A DNA stretch of 64,000 bases from CAZFDE01 sp964517795 (GCA_964517795.1 CAZFDE010000006.1:1-64000), one strand, 5' to 3'; counted from the stretch's first letter, positions 33,417-43,111 are shown. Made by a program: numbers and translations. Notes: generated by a model from the letters alone, not told the origin.

Positions 33417-36254
33417 ATGAGTTTGAGCGATAAGGTGTCGGATTTTTCGATCCGGCACTATAAGATGATCACTGTGATCATGGTGCTGTTCACCGTGATC
33501 ACCGGCGCATTGATCCCCATGATCAAGGTGGATACGGACCCGGAGAACATGCTCGCCGAGGATGAGCCGGTTCGCGTGTTCCATGACCACACCAAAGAAG
33601 AATTTACACTCAGCGATATTGTGGTACTGGGCATCGTCAATACCACTGATCCGAACGGTGTTTTTAATGCCCGGACACTTCAAAAAGTGTATGAATTGAC
33701 GGAATTTTCAAGAACACTACGCTGGCCCAATCCACAAGACCCCAACAAGCAGATTGGTGTGATCGAGGTCGATCTGATGGCGCCGTCAACAGTCGATCAT
33801 ATTGGCCAGGGCGGACCGGGTGAGGTAACATTCGAATGGCTGATGAATCAGCCGCCCCAAACGGATGCCGAGGCCTATGAAATCAAACAAAAGGCCATGA
33901 GCAATCCGCTGCTGCGCGATACGATCATCGCCGGTGACGGCAAGGCAATCGCCTTGTATCTGCCGCTGACCAGCAAGGACCTCAGCTATCGGGTTTATAC
34001 ACAGTTGCGTGAGAAGATCGACACGTTCGACGGCAGCGAAGCATATCATATCACCGGCCTGCCGGTGGCTGAAGATACATTCGGCGTGGAAATGTTTGTG
34101 CAGATGGCAATCTCGGCGCCGCTGGCGATGCTGGTGATCTTTATCCTGATGCTGATCTTTTTCCGCAAACTGGTCCTGATCATCTCGCCGATGATTATCG
34201 CGATGGTCTCGGTGATCTCCACGATGGGGCTGTTGATCGGTTTCGGATTCCCGGTCCATATCATGAGTTCGATGATCCCGATCTTCCTGATGCCGATTGC
34301 AGTCGTCGATTCGATCCATATCTTGTCGGAATTTTTCGACCGCTACACGAATGAAAAAGGCAGAGCAGAGACGATCCGGGAAGTCATCGGTTCCTTATTT
34401 GTGCCGATGTTATATACGTCACTGACCTCGGCGGCCGGATTTGCCTCGCTGGCATTGACGCCTATCCCGCCGGTGCAGGTGTTCGGCATCTTCGTTGCGC
34501 TGGGAATCATGCTGGCGTGGCTGTTTACCGTTACCTTTGTGCCGGCCTATACGATGATGATCCCGGAGAAATCACTTGCTCATTTCGGGCTGGCTGCCGT
34601 ACACGATACAAAACAGAGCCTGCTAGTGCGGCTGCTGCATCGCGCCGGAAAGCTGACCTACGATCGCGCCAAATGGATACTGGCCCTGGCGTTACTGCTG
34701 ATCGCCGTGTCGATCTACGGAATTACCCGCATTGAGATCAACGACAATCCGGTCAAGTGGTTCTCCAAAAGTCATCCGATCCGCCAGGCGGACATTGCCT
34801 TGAACGCCCATTTTGCCGGAACCTATATGGCCTATCTGGTTCTTGAAGACGCCTCCGGCGAACAAGTCACCAACGATTATGTCGATGATCTGCGGAACCG
34901 GTTGCTGGATAAATTCATGGATTCGCAAAAAGGCGATGCCGATATACCGCCGTCGGTTTCCAAAGTCGAACAGGATCTGCTGGACACCGCAGACATGGAT
35001 ATGAACAAACCGCAGTTTCTCGACACCATGATCGACACGATTGACCGGCAAATGGCTTCGGCCGATGACCAATCGTTTGATTTGCTATACGATTTGATGA
35101 ACTTTTTTGAACTGGAAAAGGAACGGATCAAAATCTTCAAACAACCGCAGGTCTTGCGCTATATCGTCGAACTTGAAAATTACCTTGACGAATTAAAAGT
35201 CGTCGGCAAGGTCAATTCGGTTGCCGATGTGGTGCGTAAAGTCCATCAGGAACTGATCGACGGGAAAAAAGAAAACTATCGCATCCCCGATTCCGCCGGT
35301 GTGATCGCCGAAAGTCTGCTGCAATTTCAAAACAGTCATAATCCCGATGACCTGTGGCATTTTGTAACACCGGATTATGGCAAAGCCAACTTGTGGCTGC
35401 AGTTAAGCAGCGGCGACAACAAGGATATGGAACAAGTCGTAAAGGCGGTGGACCGGTTCTTTTCACAAAACAAGCCGCCGGTTCCGATCACTCACCGGTG
35501 GGCCGGGCTGACCTATATCAATACGGTCTGGCAGGATAAGATGGTCTGGGGGATGCTGCAGGCCTTTCTGGGATCGTTTCTGATCGTCTTTATCATGATG
35601 TCGATTCTGTTCCGCTCGCCTTTGTGGGGATTGGTATGCATGGTCCCGCTGACGATCACGATCGCGTTAATTTACGGGGTGATCGGGCTGGTCGGCAAGG
35701 ATTACGATATGCCGGTCGCAGTCCTCAGCGCATTAACATTGGGGATGGCGGTCGATTTTGCGATCCATTTTCTCGAACGGGCCCGCATGGCCTATATCGA
35801 AAAGGGGTCGTGGCAAAGCGCCGCGGACGAGATGTTCGGCGAACCGGCCCGAGCCATCAGCCGCAATGTCCTGGTTATTTCGGTCGGCTTTCTGCCGTTG
35901 TTGGCGGCTCCCTTGATCCCGTATAAAACCGTGGGATTTTTGCTCTGTGCGATCATGGTGCTCTCCGGCACGATCACGTTGATGATCCTGCCGGCGATCC
36001 TGAGAGTGGGCGAAAAACCCCTGTTCAAATCTGTCAAGGAACCGCTTTCGCCAACCTGCAACTGTGTTTTTTGTATCATTATTTCAATCAGTGGTGTTGC
36101 ACTGGTGGCATTGAATCTGCACCAGTTTGCGGTAACCGGATGGACCAAATTGGCATGGTTCAGCGGGGTGGCGATTGTTATTTCGGCGGTGATATGCAGT
36201 ATGTACTCTCGGCGTCGGGCTTGCAAAAAAACCTCAGATCAGTACAATCAGTAA
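33417..36254 (+). CDS. RND-superfamily (MMPL/HAE3) transporter
   Basis: 945 residues from the ATG after GGAGGT. Two repeats of large exporter-type domains: helix 1 (MITVIMVLFTVITGALIPM), five-helix block from ~residue 215 (LAMLVIFILMLIFFRKLVLI, SMIPIFLMPIAVVDSIHILS), second periplasmic domain ~430-690, then a second block (FLIVFIMMSILFRSPLWGLV, ALTLGMAVDFAIHFLERAR). No outer-membrane or adaptor protein is nearby; with the LolA-like gene that follows, lipid or lipoprotein export is the likely task. Confidence 0.88.
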   Translation: MSLSDKVSDFSIRHYKMITVIMVLFTVITGALIPMIKVDTDPENMLAEDEPVRVFHDHTKEEFTLSDIVVLGIVNTTDPNGVFNARTLQKVYELTEFSRTLRWPNPQDPNKQIGVIEVDLMAPSTVDHIGQGGPGEVTFEWLMNQPPQTDAEAYEIKQKAMSNPLLRDTIIAGDGKAIALYLPLTSKDLSYRVYTQLREKIDTFDGSEAYHITGLPVAEDTFGVEMFVQMAISAPLAMLVIFILMLIFFRKLVLIISPMIIAMVSVISTMGLLIGFGFPVHIMSSMIPIFLMPIAVVDSIHILSEFFDRYTNEKGRAETIREVIGSLFVPMLYTSLTSAAGFASLALTPIPPVQVFGIFVALGIMLAWLFTVTFVPAYTMMIPEKSLAHFGLAAVHDTKQSLLVRLLHRAGKLTYDRAKWILALALLLIAVSIYGITRIEINDNPVKWFSKSHPIRQADIALNAHFAGTYMAYLVLEDASGEQVTNDYVDDLRNRLLDKFMDSQKGDADIPPSVSKVEQDLLDTADMDMNKPQFLDTMIDTIDRQMASADDQSFDLLYDLMNFFELEKERIKIFKQPQVLRYIVELENYLDELKVVGKVNSVADVVRKVHQELIDGKKENYRIPDSAGVIAESLLQFQNSHNPDDLWHFVTPDYGKANLWLQLSSGDNKDMEQVVKAVDRFFSQNKPPVPITHRWAGLTYINTVWQDKMVWGMLQAFLGSFLIVFIMMSILFRSPLWGLVCMVPLTITIALIYGVIGLVGKDYDMPVAVLSALTLGMAVDFAIHFLERARMAYIEKGSWQSAADEMFGEPARAISRNVLVISVGFLPLLAAPLIPYKTVGFLLCAIMVLSGTITLMILPAILRVGEKPLFKSVKEPLSPTCNCVFCIIISISGVALVALNLHQFAVTGWTKLAWFSGVAIVISAVICSMYSRRRACKKTSDQYNQ

Positions 36255-36294
36255 GCATAAGTGTAACATTCGTTATGTGAAAGTGAGGTGTTCA

Positions 36295-37104
36295 ATGCGA
36301 TATACCGTTTTTTCAATTCTGTTGATCATGGCTGCTGCTGGTTTCGCTCAGGAATCCAATGAGGCACAATCCGAAATTCCCGATATCAATACGATTGTCA
36401 ATAAAGCCAATATTATGGCTTACTACCAGGGTAAGGACGGTAAAGCCTCGGTCAAAATGGTGATCACCGACAAACAGGGCCGCGTGCGCAATCGCGAATT
36501 TAACATCCTGCGAAAAGACGAGGCCGACGGCGGCGATCAGTATTACTTTGTGTATTTTCAGCGTCCGGCCGATGTGCGAAAAATGGTCTTTATGGTGCAC
36601 AAGCATGCCGGGATGGAACAGGACGACGATCGCTGGTTATACTTGCCGAGCCTCGATCTGGTCAAGCGGATCGCGGCCGGCGATAAGCGCACCAGCTTTG
36701 TCGGGTCGGATTATCTCTATGAAGATGTTTCCGGCCGCAGCCTCGATGCCGACACCCATACCCTGGATAAAGTGACCGACACACAATTCATTGTTCGAAA
36801 CGAACCGAAGAAGCCGGAGAATGTCAAATTCAAATACTATACCGTTGCCATTGATCGTAAAACGTTTATGCCCGTCAGGATGGAATACTTCGACGAGAAT
36901 AACACCCTTTACCGAACCATCGAATCGGCGGATATCAAAGAGATACAAGGCTATCCCACCGTAACCAAGGCAATCGTCAAAGACCTGAAATCCGAAAGCA
37001 CTACTGAGATGACATTCGGCGATATTCAATATGATATCGGTCTGGATGATGACATTTTTACCGAACGGTATCTGCGTCGGCCCCCGCGTGAGGCCATTCG
37101 ATAA
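36295..37104 (+). CDS. Outer-membrane lipoprotein-sorting (LolA-like) protein
   Basis: 269 residues from the ATG after GTGAGG. Signal peptide ~1-18 (FSILLIMAAAGFAQ). The body fits the LolA-like family found next to MMPL transporters: GKASVKMVITDKQGRVRNRE, FLRPADVRK-like FQRPADVRKMVFM, DDRWLYLPSLDLVKRI and SFVGSDYLYEDVSGR. It probably binds a lipid or lipoprotein and hands it to or from the transporter. Confidence 0.85.
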   Translation: MRYTVFSILLIMAAAGFAQESNEAQSEIPDINTIVNKANIMAYYQGKDGKASVKMVITDKQGRVRNREFNILRKDEADGGDQYYFVYFQRPADVRKMVFMVHKHAGMEQDDDRWLYLPSLDLVKRIAAGDKRTSFVGSDYLYEDVSGRSLDADTHTLDKVTDTQFIVRNEPKKPENVKFKYYTVAIDRKTFMPVRMEYFDENNTLYRTIESADIKEIQGYPTVTKAIVKDLKSESTTEMTFGDIQYDIGLDDDIFTERYLRRPPREAIR

Positions 37105-37160
37105 GGAAAGATAATAATTGCGATAAATAAAAATGAGCAACAGATATATCAACACGCGAG

Positions 37161-37222
37161 TACCCGTTTTTCTCCGGGTTATGAAAAATTAAAGTGCGCT
37201 ATATAAGCAATTATCGCTTATA
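37161..37222. other. Two small dyads between convergent genes
   Basis: ACCCG-TTTTTCTC-CGGGT (37162-37179) and TATAAGC-AATTATC-GCTTATA region (37202-37222, 7-bp arms). Neither is followed by a good T-run. They may help end the two converging transcripts. Nothing else is seen in this gap. Confidence 0.35.
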
Positions 37223-37310
37223 ACCACATGAGAGAATTTATGATAAATTTTAATACATTGAGTGACGTTTTTTAATGTTTTTGTGATAGCCAGGCACCTT
37301 ATATTATTTA

Positions 37311-37868
37311 CTAAAAAATCTGTGCGTCGATCAGGATTTTGATGCCGATGCCGATCAGTATCAGCCCGGCGATAATTTCAATGCGATTTTCAAAGAGGTG
37401 CCCGAAATGTTTGCCCAGATAAGCCCCCAGCAGACACATGACAAAGGTGACCAGGCCAATGATCGTTACCGCCAACCATACATTCTCACCCAAAATCGAA
37501 AGGGTAATCCCAACGGCCAACGCGTCGATACTGGTGGCGACCGCCAGTGTCAACAGGATCCCCCAATGCATCGGATCTTTTTCTTCGACGTGTTTGAGTT
37601 GAAAGGATTCATAGATCATTTTTATTCCGATGATGCTCAACAGGCCAAAAGCGATCCAATGATCCACCGCCTGAACATGCTGGCGGAACGAAGTGCCGGC
37701 CAGCCATCCGACGATCGGCATCAGAAATTGGAACAGGCCAAACAGAAAGGCCATCCGAAAAGCATGCTGAAGACGCATATGTTTGGATACGGCACCGCTG
37801 GCTATAGAGACTGAAAATGCGTCCATGGCGAGGCCGGCGGCAATGATAAGTAACGTTAAAATACTCAT
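37311..37868 (-). CDS. mntP: Manganese efflux pump MntP
   Basis: 185 residues, six membrane helices in two three-helix repeats. Each repeat has the conserved acidic site: GLAMDAFSVSIASG near residue 13 and ATSIDALAVGITLS near residue 113, both ligands for Mn2+. Starts 12 nt after the sigma-54 regulator gene and is likely co-transcribed with it; no yybP-ykoY-type riboswitch is seen directly upstream. Confidence 0.93.
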   Translation of the reverse strand: MSILTLLIIAAGLAMDAFSVSIASGAVSKHMRLQHAFRMAFLFGLFQFLMPIVGWLAGTSFRQHVQAVDHWIAFGLLSIIGIKMIYESFQLKHVEEKDPMHWGILLTLAVATSIDALAVGITLSILGENVWLAVTIIGLVTFVMCLLGAYLGKHFGHLFENRIEIIAGLILIGIGIKILIDAQIF

Positions 37869-37880
37869 GCCTGCAGAAAA

Positions 37881-39275
37881 TTATAACAATCCCAGTTTTT
37901 CGCCTTCCTCATAAAGATCATACTGTTTCATTTTCTTAAACAGCGTTGTTCGATTAATCTTTAATGCGGCCGCAGTCTTTTGACGATTCCAATGATAAGC
38001 GGCCAGGGCTTGACGAATAATATTTTTTTCCGGTTCGGCCAGCGCTTCTTTAAGACTTTTCACGGGCTCAAACGAAGCAGAAGATGCTGGGGTTTGCTGA
38101 CGAATCACATCGGGCAGATCCTCTGTATCGATGGTTTTGCCTTTGCTTAACAAAGCGGCCCGCTCAATGACATTTTCCAATTCCCGCACATTGCCCGGCC
38201 AGGGATATTGTTCGAGCTGTTCCATGGCGTCATCGGTGAAGCCCAGTTTGACTTTATGATGCTGGGTACTGTAGTGTTTGAGAAAATGGTCAGCCAGCAG
38301 AGGGATATCGCCAATCCGTTCATTCAAAGGCGGCAGATCAATCGCTACCACATTAATGCGATAGTATAAATCTTCGCGGAATTGGCCTTTTTCCACCAGT
38401 TTTTTCAGGTCCCGATTCGTTGCCAAAATGATTCGCGTATCGACCGTGATGGTTTTGTTGCTGCCGACCGGTTCAAAGGCCCGATCCTGAAGCACACGCA
38501 ATAATTTGACCTCGAGAGCGGGGGAGGCGTTCGATATCTCATCCAGAAATATAGTTCCGCCGTCGGCTGCACGAAATTTTCCTTCTTTGTGGCTAACTGC
38601 ACCGGTAAACGCCCCTTTGACATGACCGAACAACTCACTTTCGAGCAGAGTTTCCGGCAGGGCACCGCAACTGACCTCCACAAACGGTCGATGCCGTCGG
38701 CCGGACAGGTGATGGATGATCCGGGCCAGCATACTTTTGCCAGTTCCGGACTGGCCGGTCATCAAAATAGTGGTTTTACTGTCAGCGACAGCCTGAATCA
38801 GGTCGAAAATGCGGGCCATTTTATAGTCATGGCTCATAAAATTTTCGAGGCTGTATTTTCGATCGAGTTGACTGCGCAGGTTTTCATTTTCACTCATCAG
38901 GTTTTGTTGCTGCAAAGCGCGACTAACGGACAGCCGCAGTTCGTCATCCACAATCGGTTTAGTCAGATAATCGTATGCCCCGCGTTTAATGGACTGAACA
39001 GCGCTTTCAATGGATCCATAACCGGTGATAATAATGACGACAGTCTGCGGGAAATTGTCTTTGATCATGTCCATCAGGTCAAAACCGTTGCCGTCAGGCA
39101 ATCTGACATCTGTCAGCACCAAATTGTAGCTGTTCAATTGAAGTTCTTTCACCGCGTTGCGATATGAATTGGCTTCGGCAACCTCAAATCCTTCTTTTCG
39201 GAGAAAATCACACAGGGATTTGAGAATCACTGTATCGTCATCGACAACCAGGATGCTTTTGGAAGTATCTGTCAT
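37881..39275 (-). CDS. Sigma-54-dependent response regulator (NtrC type)
   Basis: 464 residues in three domains. Receiver 1-120: SILVVDDDTVILKSL, phosphoacceptor Asp in LVLTDVRLPDGNG, KRGAYDYLTKP. AAA+ 145-370: Walker A GQSGTGKSML, GAFTGAVSHKEG (contact with sigma-54), Walker B TIFLDEIS. Fis-type HTH 410-464: RQKTAAALKINRTTLFKKMK. It needs sigma-54 and a histidine kinase, neither in the window. The first gene of a pair with mntP. Targets unknown. Confidence 0.92.
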   Translation of the reverse strand: MTDTSKSILVVDDDTVILKSLCDFLRKEGFEVAEANSYRNAVKELQLNSYNLVLTDVRLPDGNGFDLMDMIKDNFPQTVVIIITGYGSIESAVQSIKRGAYDYLTKPIVDDELRLSVSRALQQQNLMSENENLRSQLDRKYSLENFMSHDYKMARIFDLIQAVADSKTTILMTGQSGTGKSMLARIIHHLSGRRHRPFVEVSCGALPETLLESELFGHVKGAFTGAVSHKEGKFRAADGGTIFLDEISNASPALEVKLLRVLQDRAFEPVGSNKTITVDTRIILATNRDLKKLVEKGQFREDLYYRINVVAIDLPPLNERIGDIPLLADHFLKHYSTQHHKVKLGFTDDAMEQLEQYPWPGNVRELENVIERAALLSKGKTIDTEDLPDVIRQQTPASSASFEPVKSLKEALAEPEKNIIRQALAAYHWNRQKTAAALKINRTTLFKKMKQYDLYEEGEKLGLL

Positions 39276-39375
39276 TTTTGGCCTTACACAAGATAAAGGT
39301 TTATTTGTTTAAGATATACAACTCAAATGAGATGATGTCAAGCAGGTTGTTGAAAAAAAACAACACGGCTTTGTT

Positions 39376-40260
39376 TTACGATATTGGGCCTTTCCATTCG
39401 CCCTCGAAGACTTCTTCTGCCGGTCCGGTCATATAGATACAATCATCCTCTTGAGACCAGTTAAGCTGTAGATTTCCGCCCGGCAGATGGGCCAGAGCCG
39501 CCCGTTCTCCCTTTCCGGTAAGCACTGTTGCAACCAAACAGGCACATGCCCCCGTGCCGCAGGCTTGGGTAATTCCGCTGCCGCGTTCCCAGGTGATCAT
39601 ATCGAATTCATCGGGCCTAACCGGTTTGACAAAATGAACGTTGGTACGGGCGGGGAACAATTCATGGTTTTCGATAACCGGGCCGGTTTTGCAAAGATCA
39701 ATATTATCCAGATTTTCGGCGAAAAAGACGGCATGTGGATTGCCCATTGAGACACAGGTCATTTGCATTGTCTGTTCGCCGATCTGAAGGGATTCGTTTA
39801 CCACGCGTTCTTTTTCGATTCGAACCGGTATATCCGGACCATTAAGAATTGGCCGGCCCATATTAACACAGATTGCCACAACATTGTCGCGGTCGTCGGC
39901 ATAAATCCCAACCCGAAGGACGCCTTTGAGTGTTTCAATGGATAAAGAGACCGGGCAGGGGGCTTGACCGGGAACAGCCAGCGCGTCGCCGATTTTCGCT
40001 AACCGTCTGTCGTAGGCGAATTTGGCGACACAACGAATTCCATTGCCGCACATCTCGGCTTCGCTGCCGTCGGCATTGAACATACGCATTCGAACATCGG
40101 CCTTATCCGAGCGACAGACCAGGATCAGGCCGTCCGAACCGACACCGGTATGCCGATCGCTGATGATCGGGGCCAGCGAGGACGGATTTTCCACCTCCTG
40201 TTCAAAGCAATTGACATAGACATAGTCGTTGCCCGTTCCCTGCATTTTAGTAAATTTCAT
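39376..40260 (-). CDS. dapF: Diaminopimelate epimerase
   Basis: 294 residues from the ATG 6 nt after GAGGTG; a GTG 6 nt upstream is less likely. N-terminal MKFTKMQGTGNDYVYVNCF, the two catalytic cysteines in ADGSEAEMCGNGIRC and ERGSGITQACGTGACA. It converts LL- to meso-diaminopimelate for lysine and peptidoglycan, notable because planctomycetes were long thought to lack peptidoglycan. Own promoter upstream. Confidence 0.95.
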   Translation of the reverse strand: MKFTKMQGTGNDYVYVNCFEQEVENPSSLAPIISDRHTGVGSDGLILVCRSDKADVRMRMFNADGSEAEMCGNGIRCVAKFAYDRRLAKIGDALAVPGQAPCPVSLSIETLKGVLRVGIYADDRDNVVAICVNMGRPILNGPDIPVRIEKERVVNESLQIGEQTMQMTCVSMGNPHAVFFAENLDNIDLCKTGPVIENHELFPARTNVHFVKPVRPDEFDMITWERGSGITQACGTGACACLVATVLTGKGERAALAHLPGGNLQLNWSQEDDCIYMTGPAEEVFEGEWKGPIS

Positions 40261-40280
40261 CGTCACACCTCAAAAAGTGT

Positions 40281-40309
40281 ATTGTACAACAAAGCCAAAC
40301 CTTCGTAAA
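40281..40309 (-). promoter_or_regulatory. Promoter of dapF
   Basis: On the minus strand, TTTACG (40309-40304) and TACAAT (40286-40281) with a 17-nt spacer, 20 nt before the start codon. Confidence 0.55.
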
Positions 40310-40347
40310 GTGTCGATAAGTGAAATGAAACTGATTTTCAGCCTGGA

Positions 40348-41172
40348 TTACTCGTGTACCGAAAACTCTTTTTTTCGGGTATTGAGCTGTGCCTTAAGGC
40401 GGGCGACGATCGACGAATGCATTTGGGATACGCGGGATTCGGAAAGATCCAGTGTTGCCCCGATTTCTTTCATGGTCATTTCTTCGTAATAATACAGGAT
40501 GATAATCAGTCGCTCGGCTCGCGTCAGTCCTTTGGTTAAGAGGTTTTTCAGATCTCGTTTCTGGGCCTCGATCAAAGGATCCTGACTACGGTCATCTTTT
40601 AAGACATCGATTTCGCGAATATCTTTATCACCGTTATTGTCGCCTAATTGACCATCCAGAGAGATCAACCCGACCGCTTGGGCATCTTTTTGCAGCCGAT
40701 CAAATTCTTTGGGAGGCAGATTCAGTTCTTTGGCGGTCTCTTTATCGGTTGGTTTGCGTCCTAATTCACTTTCCAGCGACTGCGTTGCCCGGGATAGTTG
40801 ATGTGCCCGCGCGCGTACCAGGCGGGGGACCCAGTCCATATTTCGAAGCTCGTCCAGAATCGACCCGCGAATACGCGGCGAACAATACGTTTCAAACTTG
40901 ACGCCTCGTTCCGGATCGAATGCATCGATCGCATCCATCAGACCGAATGTTCCGGCACTGATCAGGTCGTCCACATCGACTTTATCGGGGAGTTTGGTAT
41001 AAAGCCGTTCCGCCGTATATTTGACAATATACATATAATGTTCAAGCAGTTGATTGCGGCTTTGAACATCGTGATTTTTGTGGAATTGTTCCCAAACAGG
41101 GACAATATCTTTTACCTGTTTGGTTTTAAACGAATTTCTGCGTCCGCGTTTGGCTTTAGAGGCAGTTGCCAT
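40348..41172 (-). CDS. FliA/WhiG-type sigma factor
   Basis: 274 residues, sigma-70 family group 3. Region 2: LLEHYMYIVKYTAERLYTKL, DDLISAGTFGLMDAIDAFDPE (core binding), FETYCSPRIRGSILDELR (-10 recognition). Region 3: ELGRKPTDKETAKELNL. Region 4: LTRAERLIIILYYYEEMTMK and ATLDLSESRVSQMHSS (HTH for the -35). The motifs match FliA. It is the last gene of the MerR-like operon behind the FlhG-like ATPase, the usual flagellar-control pairing. Confidence 0.88.
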   Translation of the reverse strand: MATASKAKRGRRNSFKTKQVKDIVPVWEQFHKNHDVQSRNQLLEHYMYIVKYTAERLYTKLPDKVDVDDLISAGTFGLMDAIDAFDPERGVKFETYCSPRIRGSILDELRNMDWVPRLVRARAHQLSRATQSLESELGRKPTDKETAKELNLPPKEFDRLQKDAQAVGLISLDGQLGDNNGDKDIREIDVLKDDRSQDPLIEAQKRDLKNLLTKGLTRAERLIIILYYYEEMTMKEIGATLDLSESRVSQMHSSIVARLKAQLNTRKKEFSVHE

Positions 41173-41268
41173 GTGCTTTCACCGACCTTTCCGAATTTAT
41201 CGGACGAAACGCGATGTCCGAATAGTCTTTGTCCATATACTTCTTTATCGGTACATTTAGCTTGAACT

Positions 41269-42114
41269 TTAGAAAAACCAATCGACTACCTTTCTGAAAA
41301 ATCCAGGGTTTGCCGATTCGGCCGAATTGTTTCTGCCAAGCTGTGCGGCCAACGCGGCAAGGCGATTTGTTATCCGGGCTTTGGGAAAATCCAGAACCAC
41401 GGGTTTGCGATGTCGCACGGACAACGGTACTTTATCGTCTCGCAGTAAAATTGCGCCTTCGTACACATCGAGATTGAGAAATCGCCGCGCAACGTTTGCG
41501 ATTTGACGATACACGCGTTTGCCTTCGGCGATTGTATCTGCCATATTCACAATCAGACTAATGCGGCCCTTGTAATGCGACGATGCGAGCACTTTGATCA
41601 TCGCATAAGCATCCGTCATCGCAGTGGCTTCGGGCGTGGTCACCACCAGCGTATGGTCCGAGAATAAGCAAAATCCGATGACAGAATGAGAAATACCGGC
41701 CGCGGTATCGATAATGATTGCGTCGCGATCACACTGGAGTTCGGACAGCTCGTGAATTAACCGCTGGCGCTGAAAGTTACCTAAGTTGGCCAGTTCTTCG
41801 AATCCGGAAGCGCCGCAAATCATTTCAAGGCCGTAAGGCCCGGTTTGAATGATCTCCGGCAGGGATTTATGCCCCTGGATGAAATGGATAATATTATAAG
41901 GACTGTGAGTGCCCATGAGTACATCCATGTTGCCCAGCGACAGGTCGGCATCGAATAAAAGAATCCGCTTGCCGGACGAAGCCAGACATAGGCTGAGATT
42001 GGCCGAGATATTAGTCTTGCCGACACCCCCTTTGCCGCTGGTTACCACAAGGACCTTTGCGGTGGGGGATTGAGTATGTACCATCCGCTGTAAACAATCA
42101 ATCTGTCTGCTCAT
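41269..42114 (-). CDS. MinD/FlhG-like ATPase
   Basis: 281 residues, ParA/MinD family. Deviant Walker A VVTSGKGGVGKTNIS (~residues 24-38), the Asp switch in LLFDADLSLGNMDVLMG, and IIDTAAGISHSVIGF. The C-terminus is short and basic without a clear amphipathic targeting helix. Neighbouring FliA-type sigma factor points to FlhG/FleN (flagellar number control), but a chromosome/cell-division role cannot be excluded. Confidence 0.82.
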   Translation of the reverse strand: MSRQIDCLQRMVHTQSPTAKVLVVTSGKGGVGKTNISANLSLCLASSGKRILLFDADLSLGNMDVLMGTHSPYNIIHFIQGHKSLPEIIQTGPYGLEMICGASGFEELANLGNFQRQRLIHELSELQCDRDAIIIDTAAGISHSVIGFCLFSDHTLVVTTPEATAMTDAYAMIKVLASSHYKGRISLIVNMADTIAEGKRVYRQIANVARRFLNLDVYEGAILLRDDKVPLSVRHRKPVVLDFPKARITNRLAALAAQLGRNNSAESANPGFFRKVVDWFF

Positions 42115-42148
42115 CCGTGAGCCTTTTCAATTGGTAAAGTGTTATGAA

Positions 42149-42565
42149 CTAATCAAACAGCGAAAAAATTTGCTGATTTTGTTTCAACATTTCAGTCGCC
42201 AGACGCTGATTCAGTGTATTTTCCAACAGTTTCGTGATTTGCGTCTCCAGGTATTCATCACGATTGGCATTTAACAATGTTTGAGCCTGTTGATCGGGAA
42301 TCGGTTCGGCATCGAAATCACCGCCATGCTGATATTTGATATGTTCTGTGTTGCACATCAGCAGTCGGCCTTTTTGGGTATGTTCGCAAATCGCCAGGTT
42401 CAGTTGATCGCAAAATTCATCCAGCGGCATATCCATTGGAATAAAACCGGATGAATGCATTTGGTTGATATTGGCAAACAAAACCTTTTGTCGCTTTTGC
42501 GTAAATTTGACGATTTGCAGCAGCAGCTCGGCAATATTATCCGTAATACATGATTCCAGTTTCAT
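42149..42565 (-). CDS. Hypothetical protein in the flagellar-regulator operon
   Basis: 138 residues, helical and hydrophilic; no known domain. Features are two long helices (ESCITDNIAELLLQIVKFTQ; ETQITKLLENTLNQRLATEM) around a middle with GFIPMDMPLDEFCDQL. The start overlaps the end of a 47-residue ORF by ATGA. Position between the MerR-like gene and FlhG suggests a regulatory adaptor; no function assigned. Confidence 0.65.
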   Translation of the reverse strand: MKLESCITDNIAELLLQIVKFTQKRQKVLFANINQMHSSGFIPMDMPLDEFCDQLNLAICEHTQKGRLLMCNTEHIKYQHGGDFDAEPIPDQQAQTLLNANRDEYLETQITKLLENTLNQRLATEMLKQNQQIFSLFD

Positions 42566-42705
42566 AATTCTCCCTTCTCAAACAGGCCGGTTACGTGCAT
42601 TCGTTTTGAAAAAGCGATTCGGGATAACACATCGCACCGGTTTGCCCGTCCCAAGAGCGGAACATTGAAAAGCCCGGCATCATCCTGGTTGACTATTTTA
42701 TCCAT
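42562..42705 (-). CDS. 47-residue small ORF, translationally coupled
   Basis: MDKIVNQDDAGLFNVPLL... ending ...HVTGLFEKGEL. ATG preceded by AAAGGA; the stop overlaps the next gene's ATG by 4 nt. It begins 12 nt after the MerR-like gene. This tight packing supports real translation. No homologue recognised. Confidence 0.55.
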   Translation of the reverse strand: MDKIVNQDDAGLFNVPLLGRANRCDVLSRIAFSKRMHVTGLFEKGEL

Positions 42706-42717
42706 CGAATCCTTTCG

Positions 42718-43002
42718 TTAATGGGTAACACCAGCATTACCGACATCCTCCTGATGCAGGATATGCTGAATTTCAAATAATGTTTTGTTTTTTTTCAGTT
42801 CCATGATGCGTAATAGACGCGGGAAAACCGATTCGTCGTACAATCGATGGCCACCTTCGGTCCATTGCGATTCCCGGATCAATCCCATGATGGTGTAGTT
42901 GTGAATTGTCTGGCGGGAGAAAGGGGTGCATCGGACTAAATCACCGATGCGGTAAAGCTTACGAGGAATAACAAATCCGGTTGTGTTTTGTTCTGAATCC
43001 AT
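42718..43002 (-). CDS. MerR-like helix-turn-helix regulator
   Basis: About 94 residues from ATG. MerR-type HTH: YRIGDLVRCTPFSRQTIHNY, wing GGHRLYDESVFPRLL, then a short helix (LKKNKTLFEIQHILHQ) with no sensor domain, so it probably dimerises only by that helix. First gene of a five-gene operon ending in the sigma factor. A near-perfect palindrome lies across its own promoter spacer and may be its operator. Confidence 0.8.
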   Translation of the reverse strand: MDSEQNTTGFVIPRKLYRIGDLVRCTPFSRQTIHNYTIMGLIRESQWTEGGHRLYDESVFPRLLRIMELKKNKTLFEIQHILHQEDVGNAGVTH

Positions 43003-43080
43003 CACCAATAAAAATTAAAAAATCAATAAAAACTTAACAATCCACTTCATGCCGCGATTTAAGCGACATCATTTGATTAC

Positions 43081-43111
43081 TTCATATTTTACATTTTACA
43101 AAATGTAAAAT
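43081..43111 (-). promoter_or_regulatory. Palindromic operator over the MerR-like promoter
   Basis: ATTTTACATTTT and AAAATGTAAAAT form 12-bp perfect arms around two unpaired bases (43086-43111). On the minus strand, TTTACA (43109-43104) and TATGAA (43086-43081) are 17 nt apart, so the palindrome fills the -35 to -10 spacer, the usual place for MerR-type operators. Confidence 0.55.
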
